The translations under genes were made by a program, and so were the position numbers. Shown piece by piece: positions 16,775-26,091 of a stretch of 64,000 nt of DNA; position 1 is the stretch's first letter; the number at the start of each line of letters is the position of its first letter. The notes under the pieces were generated by a model that did no database searches, had not been told where the DNA came from, and saw only the letters and a program-made list of their open reading frames with translations. Source of the DNA: Candidatus Gastranaerophilales bacterium (GTDB taxonomy: Bacteria; Cyanobacteriota; Vampirovibrionia; Gastranaerophilales; Gastranaerophilaceae); the NCBI GenBank assembly GCA_944325885.1, contig CALVBT010000008.1, positions 22,981-86,980 on the forward strand, written 5' to 3'.

Positions 16775-17449
16775 TTATTGCTCGATTTGTTCATCAAAGA
16801 GCATTTGTGCCAGATAAATATCTTTTTTTGTTGTGATTTTTATGTTGGAGTAGCTGCCCTCGCTGACATACACTATACAGCCGTCTGCTTCCAGAAGGCC
16901 TGCATCGTCTGAAAAACTTTCGCTTTCGTGTTTTTTGTGAGAGTCTAAAATCAGCTTGTAGTCAAAGATTTGCGGTGTTTGTACATACCAGAGATTATCT
17001 CGTTTTGGTGTATCAACGATTTTTCCGTCTTCGTCAGCTTTTTTTATTGTGTCTACTGCTTTTACAGCTACTATGGCAGCTTTTTTTTGAATTGCCTTAT
17101 CCAGACAGTTTTTTATATCTTTTGTTGTAACAAGGGGTCTGGCTGCATCGTGTATTGCGACAAAATCCGGCTCGCTGCATGCTTTTAATGCATTAAAAAC
17201 AGAGGCCTGTCTTGTTGCTCCGCCTCTAACCACCTTAACATTATCCAGATTGTATTTTTTCAGCAGTTCTTTAATAACCGGCTCAAGACTCTCAGATGCC
17301 GAAACAATTATCTCACAAGGATTTATTGGCAAAAAAGCTTCTATAGAGTGAATGATGACTTCTTTGTCGTGGATTTTTTCCAGCAGCTTGTTAGTTTTTC
17401 CGTATCTGCTGGAGCTTCCGCCTGCTGTGACTATTACGGATAATTTCAA
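16775..17449 (-). CDS. ispD: 2-C-methyl-D-erythritol 4-phosphate cytidylyltransferase
   Basis: 224 residues. The CTP-binding glycine-rich loop TAGGSSSRYGKTNKLLEKI, VRGGATRQASVFNAL, HDAARPLV, VQTPQIF and SDDAGLLE are all in place. It makes CDP-methylerythritol in the non-mevalonate isoprenoid pathway. The start overlaps the last 4 nt of thiL, so the two genes are coupled on one transcript, although the pathways differ. Confidence 0.96.
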   Translation of the reverse strand: MKLSVIVTAGGSSSRYGKTNKLLEKIHDKEVIIHSIEAFLPINPCEIIVSASESLEPVIKELLKKYNLDNVKVVRGGATRQASVFNALKACSEPDFVAIHDAARPLVTTKDIKNCLDKAIQKKAAIVAVKAVDTIKKADEDGKIVDTPKRDNLWYVQTPQIFDYKLILDSHKKHESESFSDDAGLLEADGCIVYVSEGSYSNIKITTKKDIYLAQMLFDEQIEQ

Positions 17450-18402
17450 TTTGTATTCTCCTCAAAATGTTTAAAAACGTTTTTTTCATATTCTTTTGTT
17501 TTTTCTTTATCAAAAGGCCTGTCAGACACGGTGCCTATTTTGTAAAACATTGTTTTGTCCAGATTATTAAAGGCTTTTTCATCTATTGCAAAGACCAGTT
17601 CAAAATCTTCTCCGCCCCATAGCATCATATTTTGCCATTGTTGGGGGAAAGTTTCTTTTAGCTCTTTGCTAACTGGAATGGAGTCATAATCTATATCAAA
17701 AGCCAAATTGCCGGCCTTTGACATCTGGTAAAGCGCATCAGCCAGCCCGTCAGAAGAATCCATCATTGCAAATTCCGTCAGTCCGCATTGTTTTGCTGTT
17801 TGCATTAGTATTTTGCTTTTTTCTGTCTGTGGTTCCGGCAGAAGGTGTTTTTTTATAAGTTTTTGCGGATTTTTTATTCCGTTTTGCAAAAGCTTCAGCC
17901 CGCCTGCACTGTCCCCGTGAACCCCTGTAACCGCTATGATATCTCCTGCTTTTGCATTTGCTCTTGAGATAGAAATATCATTATATTTTCTGCCGATTGC
18001 ACATATTGAGATAAAAACTTTTTCTGAGGCTGTTAAATCACCGCCAATGACTTTGGCATTATATTTTGATACAGCTGTTTCAACACCTTTATAAAATTCG
18101 TTTACAAAGCTCTCATCAACTGATTTGGGCAAAGAAAGAGAAATCGTTATGTACTCTGGCACCGCTCCTGCCGCAGCAAGGTCTGAGAAATTTACATTTA
18201 CTGCTTTTTGTGCTAACTCGAAGACTGTAGTCGTTTTCAAAGAAAAATGAATATCTTCTACGAGGGTATCCTGCGTTATGCACAAATCTGACTGACTTTC
18301 TTGTCTTTCTTTTCTTTCTTTTATCAATGCACAATCATCACCGATATAAGACGAGTCAGACAGATTTTGTTTTATTATTTCAAGAAATTTTTGTTCTTTC
18401 AT
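17446..18402 (-). CDS. thiL: Thiamine-monophosphate kinase
   Basis: 318 residues of the PurM/ThiL fold. The metal and ATP motifs are readable: IGDDCALI, QDTLVEDIHF, VNFSDLAAAGAVPEYITISL, VIGGDLTAS, GDIIAVTGVHGDSAGGLKL and MDSSDGLADAL. It phosphorylates thiamine monophosphate to the cofactor thiamine diphosphate. It overlaps ispD by 4 nt and begins this two-gene unit; a DUF4013 membrane protein lies 69 bp upstream on the same strand. Confidence 0.95.
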   Translation of the reverse strand: MKEQKFLEIIKQNLSDSSYIGDDCALIKERKERQESQSDLCITQDTLVEDIHFSLKTTTVFELAQKAVNVNFSDLAAAGAVPEYITISLSLPKSVDESFVNEFYKGVETAVSKYNAKVIGGDLTASEKVFISICAIGRKYNDISISRANAKAGDIIAVTGVHGDSAGGLKLLQNGIKNPQKLIKKHLLPEPQTEKSKILMQTAKQCGLTEFAMMDSSDGLADALYQMSKAGNLAFDIDYDSIPVSKELKETFPQQWQNMMLWGGEDFELVFAIDEKAFNNLDKTMFYKIGTVSDRPFDKEKTKEYEKNVFKHFEENTN

Positions 18403-18471
18403 ACGCCTATCATAGCATAATAAGATTATGCCCGTGAATATGCCCGTGAGTATGTTTGTAGAGAACGAAAA

Positions 18472-19263
18472 TTACTCTTGCTCTATTTCTTTTGCGGCAA
18501 GCACAAACTGTGCAATCAATTCTGCAATCACAAGGTATATGTAAAAATATACAAACGGTATGAGTATAATCCCTATTATTGTAAATACAAGGATAGAACA
18601 GATTATTTGTGCAAATATACACATTGCAATAAATAGCAGAATCAATATAAAGTAATTGCCGGCATTTTTTCTTAAAAGTGAAAATGCTTCTTTGTAGTCT
18701 ACAAAAGAAAGGATTTTTAAATCTTTAAAGAAATTGGCCATCATTAAAGGACAAAATACCATAACGAGAATATATCCAAAAAGACACAATGCACCGAGAA
18801 AAGTAAGCACTATAAATGATAATGAATTAGCTAAAGCACTGTGCATACAGGCACATCCGCCAAGAGCAACACCCAGCAGTATTGAAAAGACAAGACAAAG
18901 AATCAATAAAGGAAGAATATATAAAAAGTATCCGATAAAATATTTTATACCTGTTTTTAAAAATCTTCCGAATTCTGACCAGTCAGGCAAAAGCGAATTT
19001 TTGTAATTTATTCTTTTGTTGGCTGTTTGTGCTACGTATCCTGCGAGTGCAAAGCTTAGTATAAACGAGCAGATAAAACATAAAAAGAATGAAACAACAA
19101 ACACTATTCCCGACCCTGATACCGCCAGAAGCAGCACCGGAATAACAAATATTGCAAAAATTGCAAGCAAAATTCCGGAGCCTGCCAGCAGTTTGTTCAC
19201 CCATTGAGGGTCTTTGCTTATATATGTCAAAGCTTTTTCAAAGTCTAAATTCATTGATGCCAT
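18472..19263 (-). CDS. DUF4013 multipass membrane protein
   Basis: 263 residues with about six hydrophobic helices (about 26-50, 54-78, 108-134, 142-168, 200-225, 228-252). The repeated layout, with FLKTGIKYFIGYFLYILPLLI and YKEAFSLLRKN, matches the uncharacterised DUF4013 family. The start at 19263 has AGGAG 8 nt upstream. The function is unknown. It precedes thiL and ispD but is separated from them by 69 bp. Confidence 0.75.
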   Translation of the reverse strand: MASMNLDFEKALTYISKDPQWVNKLLAGSGILLAIFAIFVIPVLLLAVSGSGIVFVVSFFLCFICSFILSFALAGYVAQTANKRINYKNSLLPDWSEFGRFLKTGIKYFIGYFLYILPLLILCLVFSILLGVALGGCACMHSALANSLSFIVLTFLGALCLFGYILVMVFCPLMMANFFKDLKILSFVDYKEAFSLLRKNAGNYFILILLFIAMCIFAQIICSILVFTIIGIILIPFVYFYIYLVIAELIAQFVLAAKEIEQE

Positions 19264-19355
19264 AATGTCTTCTCCTAAAATAATATTAGAATTTTATACG
19301 GTTTTTTGCCTGCTACATTGGACAAAAAAACAGACTAATTAAATTTATTTAATAA

Positions 19356-20273
19356 TTATAACTGTTTTTTATGAGTTTTCAAATTATTAGAAAAAATATA
19401 AAATCCCCAGCTAAAGCATTTATCCATATTTTTAAATTTGTCCAGTCCGGAGTTTCTGTTCATTATTGTATAAATAATAATTCTCAATTTTATAGACAGT
19501 TTTTTTGAAAAGATGTTAAAAAATCTTTTTAGCTTTGATTCTTTTTGCGTATAATTGTAGTTTTGTGTTATTGAAATGAAATTGTTTAATAATTTTTCAC
19601 AGGTTTCTTCGCTATAATCAAGATAATCTTCAGGGTCGTCTATTATGTCGTCTTTTGTTATTATTTTGACTTTTGCTCCGCACATTTTTGCTTCTTGCAA
19701 CAGGAGAGTGCAGTCATCATAAGAGTAAAGTGTACCTGTTGTTCTTAAGAGATTCCCCAGTTCCTCTCTTGTTGCCGGATATGACATGTTGATTTCCACT
19801 GCATTTTTTAGTTCCGGAATTTCTCTGAATTTTCCATTTTTATGTACAAAATAGCAGTCTTGAGTTTTTGGCGAATTGTCGTCATAAAAAATTTTGGTAT
19901 CTATACACTGGAGTCTTAATTGTGTATAATTCTGTCTGTCTGGCCATAAGTATGCGTCTTTCCAGGTAAAAATACACTCGTTATTTTTTATATATGATTC
20001 TATATCTTGTTTGTCAGGATAGTACAACACCCATCTGACAACGTTTTTAAAGCAAAGAGGATTCCCTTTTACACATTCGGGATAGACAATTATATCGTTT
20101 TCTCTTGAATAATCCGAGATATTTTCAGCGTATTTGTATCCTTCCTCTTTTTTACCAAAGCATACCAGCTCTGCCTCAAAGCCTGCTTCGTTGAGTTTTT
20201 GTGCCAGCTGGTAAAGCATTTTTATACCGTTGCTGCTGCTATAGGGGAGTGTATATATAAAATATTTTTTCAT
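19356..20273 (-). CDS. Putative glycosyltransferase-like protein
   Basis: 305 residues. The N-terminus MKKYFIYTLPYSSSNGIKMLYQLAQKLNEAGFEAELV resembles the first Rossmann half of GT-B glycosyltransferases, including the SSNGIKMLY turn. The centre (LQCIDTKIFYDD and MSYPATREELGNLLR) could be the second half, and the C-terminal 60 residues are basic and aromatic, as in membrane-peripheral transferases. I cannot assign a donor or a GT family. It is monocistronic and divergent from the metzincin gene. Confidence 0.5.
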   Translation of the reverse strand: MKKYFIYTLPYSSSNGIKMLYQLAQKLNEAGFEAELVCFGKKEEGYKYAENISDYSRENDIIVYPECVKGNPLCFKNVVRWVLYYPDKQDIESYIKNNECIFTWKDAYLWPDRQNYTQLRLQCIDTKIFYDDNSPKTQDCYFVHKNGKFREIPELKNAVEINMSYPATREELGNLLRTTGTLYSYDDCTLLLQEAKMCGAKVKIITKDDIIDDPEDYLDYSEETCEKLLNNFISITQNYNYTQKESKLKRFFNIFSKKLSIKLRIIIYTIMNRNSGLDKFKNMDKCFSWGFYIFSNNLKTHKKQL

Positions 20274-20338
20274 TGTTTATGTTTCCATTTTTATTTTATC
20301 ATAATGGAGTTTGTTAAAAAATATGATATTATTTTTCT

Positions 20339-21163
20339 ATGAAAAAGATTTTTGTTTTATTTACGGTTTTATTGTTTTCCTGTCTTCAGGTTTTTGCTCA
20401 GGATTTTAATACCTGCAAAACATATTATACAGACCAAAAATATCATACCGCAGCCGAGTGTTTCAATTCTCTTGTTATGGCTGACAGAAACAATGTGCAG
20501 GCACGTTTCTGGTATGCAGCATCTTTGTTTTTCGACAGACAGTATGAAAAGTCATATAACGAGTACAGATATATAGCAAACAAATACCCGAACTCTGAAA
20601 TAGGCCGTTATTCAAGAGCAGAGGCCCAAAAGGTTTATAAAAAAGTTGTTTATGTAAAAAAAGCAAAGGCCAATGATACCGGCAATTATATAAAGGAGCT
20701 GGATTATCATTCAAAGTGGTATAAAATGCCTGTCAAAGTGTGGATAGAAGAAAGCCCTTATAAACAAACCGCACAAAAAGCTTTTTCGGAATGGCAGACA
20801 GAATCTAATTATCTTGTGAACTTTACCTACGTAAGCTCTCCAAAGCAGGCACAGATAAAGCTCTATTTTGTGGATAAAATAAACAAAGCCCTCTCTGACC
20901 AGAATATCGGGCTGACACATCTGAATTATATCGGCAATATGAACCTGAAAGCCACAATTCAGATTTTGCAGCGTACTGATTCAAATCAGATGCGGAGTTA
21001 TGCGCAGATGTATCCCGTTATTCTTCACGAAATCGGCCACGCTCTCGGTATGAGCGGGCATAGCCGCAGCAACAATGATATTATGTATGAGAATAATTAT
21101 ACAAATGACACGCATCTGTCGAATAGAGATATCAACACGCTGCGTGCCATTTATAAAAAATAA
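20339..21163 (+). CDS. Secreted metzincin-type metalloprotease with TPR-like region
   Basis: 274 residues. A signal peptide (1-20, ending VFA) is followed by TPR-like helices (about 24-100), a linker, and a protease domain (about 125-274). The zinc site is HEIGHALGMSGHS (H230, E231, H234, H241); relative to HExxHxxGxxH it has one extra residue before the third histidine, a form also seen in bacterial matrixin-like peptidases. The Met-turn is DIMY (247-250). Secretion to the periplasm or outside is expected. TPR plus matrixin is uncommon. The gene is monocistronic, and the phosphohexomutase converges on it. Confidence 0.8.
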   Translation: MKKIFVLFTVLLFSCLQVFAQDFNTCKTYYTDQKYHTAAECFNSLVMADRNNVQARFWYAASLFFDRQYEKSYNEYRYIANKYPNSEIGRYSRAEAQKVYKKVVYVKKAKANDTGNYIKELDYHSKWYKMPVKVWIEESPYKQTAQKAFSEWQTESNYLVNFTYVSSPKQAQIKLYFVDKINKALSDQNIGLTHLNYIGNMNLKATIQILQRTDSNQMRSYAQMYPVILHEIGHALGMSGHSRSNNDIMYENNYTNDTHLSNRDINTLRAIYKK

Positions 21164-21168
21164 TTTTA

Positions 21169-23451
21169 TTAAAATACCAGTGTTTTGCTGTAATCAGGGA
21201 TTGTGAAAGCTGCATTGTTTGCATCTTTGTTTGTGAACAGAGCATAGTCTTTTAAAGACAGCTCTTTAGAATTTTTGTACAGCTCCATATCCACATATTT
21301 TTCATACAATGCGGTCAAATTGCCCGAATAGTTGCCCATTATTCTTGCAAAGTTTTTGATTTCATCTTTGCTGGCACCTGCACCGTAGGCTTTTGTTTTT
21401 GCATCTGTGCCTGAGGGGCGGATTTCTATAAACTTGTCGGTAAATTCTAAGTATGTGCCGTCGCCGACAAATTTTACATCAATAAGATTGTCAAAATTCA
21501 ATTCTTTGAAGGTGTCTTTAAGAATCTCTCTTATCTGTTCAAGATTCATTTTACCCATTTTTTTAGCAACAGCCATTGTCAGGTAGAACACGTCATTTTT
21601 TGTTCTCTGTGCTTCGCCTGCAATTTTTGCCTGTTTTAGTTTTTCAATATCAGGTTCTGACTCGTTGTAGTATGCGATATCTTCTCTGATGTCGAATTTT
21701 GAGATAATTTCATTGTTTTTAAATACATCTTCAAGATACTGCGACATTGTTTTGCCTTCTTTTTCAAGGTAAGCACTGAGTGCGGATGCCACAACAATGG
21801 CTTCTGTCGCACTTTTTTCTCTCATTGCAATTGCTGCTCTGCCGGAGAGTGATTTTATAAGCTCTTCCGAGCCGATAATCATGCCGCCTGATTCTTCTCC
21901 GCCAAAGATAAGTTTTGGGTTGACGCCGAGGTTTATGTCATTGCCCAGTACATCTGTTACAACTACTTCTTTTTGAGGGTTTTCTGTGATTTGTTTTTCG
22001 ACTTTTTTCATAATATTTGCAATTTCTTTAAAGCCGACCGGAACATTAACTACTTTAATGCCGTTTTTCTTAGCCCATTCATCCCATGAGCGGGCAGAGG
22101 CAGTGGTTTTTATCATAAATCTCGGATGTTTGTCAAAAAGTCCTTCGGCTTTGAGCTGCTGCATCCAAAAGTCCATAATCATAAGGAAGGACTGGTTTGC
22201 TGTGAATACAGTTAAAATTCTGCCGTTGCCAAGGTCTACATAATCAACACCGAGAGTCTTTAAAAACTCTGTTTTTTCAGCGTTTTCTATCTGGCAGACA
22301 GTCAGCCTGTCGTGGTCAGGGTCTGTAATCAATACAGCTGTACCAATCGGACAGTCTTTGAGTTTTTCTTCGTAGTGCAATGATTTTATTACAGGGAAAT
22401 ATGGATTTCCGTCTTTGTCTTTTGCTATTACTGTTGCATCTACAGAGTAGTCATAGAAGGTTTTGTTGCCTTTGGGGTCTGTGTCGTATTTGCCGATAGA
22501 GTGGAAGAAGGGGTCTTCTTCTTTGTTCATCCAGACAAATTTGTCTTCTATGTTCAGTTCTTTTAGGATTCTGCTGAGAGTTCTGTAAGCAGAACCGCCA
22601 ACGTTTTCTATGACAATTTTTTCTTTTATGTTTTTGATTAAATTCAGGTTTGCATCTTTTGCAACACCGTCTAAGAGGTATTGTTTGTAGAGTTTTACGC
22701 CGTCATTTAATTCTTTCATTACATCTTCTGAAATTAACGGGTTGTCATTCGCTGCAATTTTTATATCGTAGTGTCCGTTTTTTTCTACTTCTGAGAATAT
22801 GTATCTGATTTTTTCAACAAAGAGCATTGATTCTTCCGGAAGATACTGGCTGCCTTGAGAATTCAGGTCTTTTGTTGCGTTTTTAACGGAAATGCCGTGG
22901 CTTGAGGTAATATATTCGCCGCCCAGCAAATCCAGTTTAAAAGCAAGGAAAGATGCCATCCAGATAGGAATAGTCTTTCTTTCTACAGGTACAAGTGTTT
23001 TGATGCCGTGAGCAGCCTGTACACGTGCAATAAGCTCCAAAAATTCCTGAGAGTTGTAGCGTACCTCGCAGCCTGCAAGTTTTATGAGTTCTGCATCTTT
23101 GTACAATTCTCTTGCTACGAGAGCTTTTGCCTCTGTTGCGAGCATTATGCCTATCAAATTGATAGGGAAACGTGTATCGTGCGGGTACAGAATGTTTTGC
23201 GGCCCTCTGATGCCGGCTGTTGATACTTCTGCTTCTTTTGCATAGTTTTTAAACCATTCTTTCAGGTTCAAACCTTGCGGATTTTTTTCTTTGTCATAAG
23301 GTTCAAGGTGTTCTTTTTTTAGTTTGAAAACAAATTCTTTTTTGTTATCCAAATCCAGCAGTTTGTCCTGTTTTATATAATCAGGAGTCTTTGAATCAAC
23401 AGAGTCAAACAAAGACTGCTCCAGTGCGCAATGAGATTGTTTATTCATCAT
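21169..23451 (-). CDS. Large phosphohexomutase-superfamily protein (phosphoglucomutase/phosphomannomutase)
   Basis: 760 residues, longer than the usual 450-580. Superfamily motifs are present in order: STAGIRG (77-83), a phosphoserine loop ITSSHGISVKN (181-191) in place of the common TASHNP, the metal loop DPDHDRL, the sugar loop GGEESGG and the phosphate-binding RPSGTDAKTK. It interconverts hexose 1- and 6-phosphates; the specificity cannot be read. A glucose mutase would fit GlgC at 35969, which uses glucose 1-phosphate. It has about 140 bp of its own upstream region, divergent from dapB. Confidence 0.85.
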   Translation of the reverse strand: MMNKQSHCALEQSLFDSVDSKTPDYIKQDKLLDLDNKKEFVFKLKKEHLEPYDKEKNPQGLNLKEWFKNYAKEAEVSTAGIRGPQNILYPHDTRFPINLIGIMLATEAKALVARELYKDAELIKLAGCEVRYNSQEFLELIARVQAAHGIKTLVPVERKTIPIWMASFLAFKLDLLGGEYITSSHGISVKNATKDLNSQGSQYLPEESMLFVEKIRYIFSEVEKNGHYDIKIAANDNPLISEDVMKELNDGVKLYKQYLLDGVAKDANLNLIKNIKEKIVIENVGGSAYRTLSRILKELNIEDKFVWMNKEEDPFFHSIGKYDTDPKGNKTFYDYSVDATVIAKDKDGNPYFPVIKSLHYEEKLKDCPIGTAVLITDPDHDRLTVCQIENAEKTEFLKTLGVDYVDLGNGRILTVFTANQSFLMIMDFWMQQLKAEGLFDKHPRFMIKTTASARSWDEWAKKNGIKVVNVPVGFKEIANIMKKVEKQITENPQKEVVVTDVLGNDINLGVNPKLIFGGEESGGMIIGSEELIKSLSGRAAIAMREKSATEAIVVASALSAYLEKEGKTMSQYLEDVFKNNEIISKFDIREDIAYYNESEPDIEKLKQAKIAGEAQRTKNDVFYLTMAVAKKMGKMNLEQIREILKDTFKELNFDNLIDVKFVGDGTYLEFTDKFIEIRPSGTDAKTKAYGAGASKDEIKNFARIMGNYSGNLTALYEKYVDMELYKNSKELSLKDYALFTNKDANNAAFTIPDYSKTLVF

Positions 23452-23595
23452 AGTTTCGGCTCTCCGTATTTTTTTTATGTAATATAGCTTATCTATTATA
23501 CAAAAATTATAAAAAGTTGTATATTAATTTATGTGATTAATATAAAATAATTACTTTCTCTGTTATGTTAAATAAAAAAAGAAGGGATAATGTAT

Positions 23596-24378
23596 ATGAT
23601 AAAAGTAGGTGTTGTAGGTGCAATGGGCAAAATGGGGCAGGAAGTCGTCAAAGCTGTGTGCGAAGATGAGAACCTTGAGCTTGTTTGTGCCGTAGATATA
23701 AACCAGATAGACAAACAGGTCTGCCCGACACAGGAGGTCAGAATCATCGGGGATTTGAAAAAAGCAATCGAAATGCACAAACCTGATGTTATCGTAGATT
23801 TTACCCAGCCAAAGTATGTTTTTGAAAATGCAAAAATATGTCTGGAAAACGGTGTGCGTCCGGTAATAGGTACAACAGGGCTATCTGATGAACAGATAGA
23901 GATTTTGAATGCACTTTCTCAGGAAAAGGGTCTTGGCTGCCTGATTGCTCCGAATTTTTCTACCGGTGCAATCCTTATGATGATGTTTGCAAAACAGGCT
24001 GCAAAATATTTTGACAATGCAGAAATCATAGAACTGCATCACAACCAGAAAAAAGATGCTCCGTCAGGTACTGCAATAAAAACAGCACTCATGATGTCAG
24101 AATCTGGAAATATGACTTTTGAAACAGGCAACTGCGCTGAAACAGAAACAATCCAGGGTGCAAGAGGCGGAAAATCATATTCTAATATCCATATCCACTC
24201 TGTCAGAATGCCAGGTTACATCGCATCTCAAGAGGTTCTCTTCGGTGCATCCGGACAGATTTTGTCTATCCGTCATGACTCTATGGACAGACAGTGCTAT
24301 ATGGACGGTGTAAAACTCGCCATAAAATATGTCGCAGACCACAATGATTTTATTTATGGATTAGAAAAGATTATGTAG
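23596..24378 (+). CDS. dapB: 4-hydroxy-tetrahydrodipicolinate reductase
   Basis: 260 residues from the ATG at 23596, placed 9 nt after GAAGGG; the ATG at 23590 is only 3 nt from that site. The NAD(P) loop VGVVGAMGKMGQ, GTTGLSDEQ, the catalytic ELHHNQKKDAPSGTA and the C-terminal GASGQILSIRHDSMDRQCYMDGV are typical. It makes tetrahydrodipicolinate for lysine and the diaminopimelate of peptidoglycan. The gene is monocistronic with a strong terminator. Confidence 0.96.
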   Translation: MIKVGVVGAMGKMGQEVVKAVCEDENLELVCAVDINQIDKQVCPTQEVRIIGDLKKAIEMHKPDVIVDFTQPKYVFENAKICLENGVRPVIGTTGLSDEQIEILNALSQEKGLGCLIAPNFSTGAILMMMFAKQAAKYFDNAEIIELHHNQKKDAPSGTAIKTALMMSESGNMTFETGNCAETETIQGARGGKSYSNIHIHSVRMPGYIASQEVLFGASGQILSIRHDSMDRQCYMDGVKLAIKYVADHNDFIYGLEKIM

Positions 24379-24408
24379 ATAGTATTTTATACTATCTGCT
24401 TTTTTTTT
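24377..24408 (+). terminator. Terminator of dapB
   Basis: AGATAGTAT (24377-24385) pairs perfectly with ATACTATCT (24389-24397) around TTT, and nine T follow. Confidence 0.93.
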
Positions 24409-26077
24409 ATTTAAAAGCTTTTCTTTTGCATTTTTCTATACGTCGTAACGGATAGTCGAGCTTTTGATAGAGTCTGTATTTTAAATACCAGTACAGTCTG
24501 TGTAAAGGCAACAGCTTTGCCCGTCTTTTTGCCTTTTTTAGTTCTTTCGTGTATTTTGTTTTTGGTATTTCCATTTTTTCTTTATTTGTGTCACACAAAT
24601 GTGTATAGCATTTGTCCATATCTTTTGACACAACGACAACATACTGTAAAACAAATGAATGCGGGTTGTTTTTTATAAACAGCTTTGTAAAAAACGGAAG
24701 AATGTTCCAGTAGTTTAGTGTCTGCATACCTTTAACATCCCATATCGTATAATCCATCTTTTCTATTTTTAAATGCAAACCTGCCAAAAACTCAATAATT
24801 GTTTTTCTTGTAAAAAATCTAAGATGAGTCCTGTCTAAAAGTCCTACATCAGTATATTCCCAATCATCGCATAATATTTGCGATTTTATGCTTGCGTGGG
24901 CAATGTTCGGGAAGGAGATAATAAATTTTCCATCCCCTTTCTCTCCTCTTTTGAGAAATTCACTCAGCTTGTTGAGTACTTTATCCGGCCAAACGAGATG
25001 TTCCAGCACATCCCCCAAGACAATATAGTCAAATTTTCCTTTAAGATGAGGAAAATCCTCCGGCTCAAAACAGTTCAGGTCTGCCTGTATCAGTTCATCA
25101 AAGACATTGAGTCCTTTTGCTGTTTCTATTGCTGCTGCGTCATATTCAATGCCTGATACATTACAGTTTTTGTATTTTTTTAGAGCCTCGCCCAGCACTC
25201 CTGTATTGCAGCCAACATCAAGTACCGTAGAGTCGTTGTTTATGTTGTGGAATATGATGGAATGCGAGTTGTTTAGATTGTTTATATCAATTTTTGAATC
25301 ATATCTGTACGGGTTAAAATATTCGGAACACAAATTTTTATCTTTACCGCCTATATCCAGAATTTTTTTATTTTGATTGTATCCAATGAATGCAATATGT
25401 TTTTCTTTTTTGTATTTATCAATAAATTTTTTGTGTTGAATAGAGTATGATTCACGTTCGTTTATGTTGTCAAGTTGTGACCAGTGGCAGCATTTTAGAT
25501 TTAATATTTTACCTTGAATATTATATTTTAGTTTTGCATTGACCATAAAGTCTTCTACATACATGTCATACTCAAACTGCTCGTCAAACCTTAAATTGTA
25601 TTTCTCAACAAGCGAAGAATGAATAATCATGCACTGTGCATCGATTATATCAACACAGGTGCCGGTGTCTGTATGTGTATTTGTTAATAGTCTTAAATTG
25701 GAACCGTCACGTTTTTTTTCAAAGCACTGTCCGCACCATTCTATGATGTAGTCTTTTGCATTTCGTTTATAAAGTACAATCCCGATAGGCCCGTAAATTG
25801 CATTTTTGTCTAAATTTTTGAGCTTTGGCTCAATATCTTCAAGTATTTCCCAATCATTGTGACAAAAAACAAACCACGCTCCGCCGTATTCTTGTGATTT
25901 TGCATAATCAAAGGAATTTAAAAATTCATTATATCTGACAGATATAAATTTGTTTTCTACTGTATTGTCAAAAGAAACCGTTGTTATGTTGCTGTTATTT
26001 TTTACAAAAGGGTTTTCTTTTACACATTTATTGTATAGTTCATAGTTGTTGTCTACAGATATGAATATTATTTGCAT
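24407..26077 (-). CDS. Glycosyltransferase-like/SAM methyltransferase fusion
   Basis: 556 residues. Residues 1-225 resemble GT2/GT-A-type transferases that act on surface glycans (WFVFCHNDWEIL at 68-79 in the place of a DxD loop, then DAQCMIIHSSLVEKYNLRFDEQF). Residues 230-475 form a class I methyltransferase with the SAM loop VLDVGCNTG (285-293), DYIVLGDVLEHL and HLRFFTRKTI, as in the Methyltransf_23 group. The C-terminus is very basic (KRRAK, KCKRKAFK), which suits membrane contact. It is the last gene of the RgpF/radical-SAM operon, 14 nt downstream of the radical SAM gene. It probably builds and caps or modifies a surface glycan; the substrate is unknown. Confidence 0.75.
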   Translation of the reverse strand: MQIIFISVDNNYELYNKCVKENPFVKNNSNITTVSFDNTVENKFISVRYNEFLNSFDYAKSQEYGGAWFVFCHNDWEILEDIEPKLKNLDKNAIYGPIGIVLYKRNAKDYIIEWCGQCFEKKRDGSNLRLLTNTHTDTGTCVDIIDAQCMIIHSSLVEKYNLRFDEQFEYDMYVEDFMVNAKLKYNIQGKILNLKCCHWSQLDNINERESYSIQHKKFIDKYKKEKHIAFIGYNQNKKILDIGGKDKNLCSEYFNPYRYDSKIDINNLNNSHSIIFHNINNDSTVLDVGCNTGVLGEALKKYKNCNVSGIEYDAAAIETAKGLNVFDELIQADLNCFEPEDFPHLKGKFDYIVLGDVLEHLVWPDKVLNKLSEFLKRGEKGDGKFIISFPNIAHASIKSQILCDDWEYTDVGLLDRTHLRFFTRKTIIEFLAGLHLKIEKMDYTIWDVKGMQTLNYWNILPFFTKLFIKNNPHSFVLQYVVVVSKDMDKCYTHLCDTNKEKMEIPKTKYTKELKKAKRRAKLLPLHRLYWYLKYRLYQKLDYPLRRIEKCKRKAFK

Positions 26078-26091
26078 TGTTATTTACCTTA

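Noticed and set aside
20711..20920. Minus-strand frames inside the metzincin and other genes
   Set aside because: Long frames opposite real genes are common in this base composition; they show no family pattern and no ribosome-binding sites.
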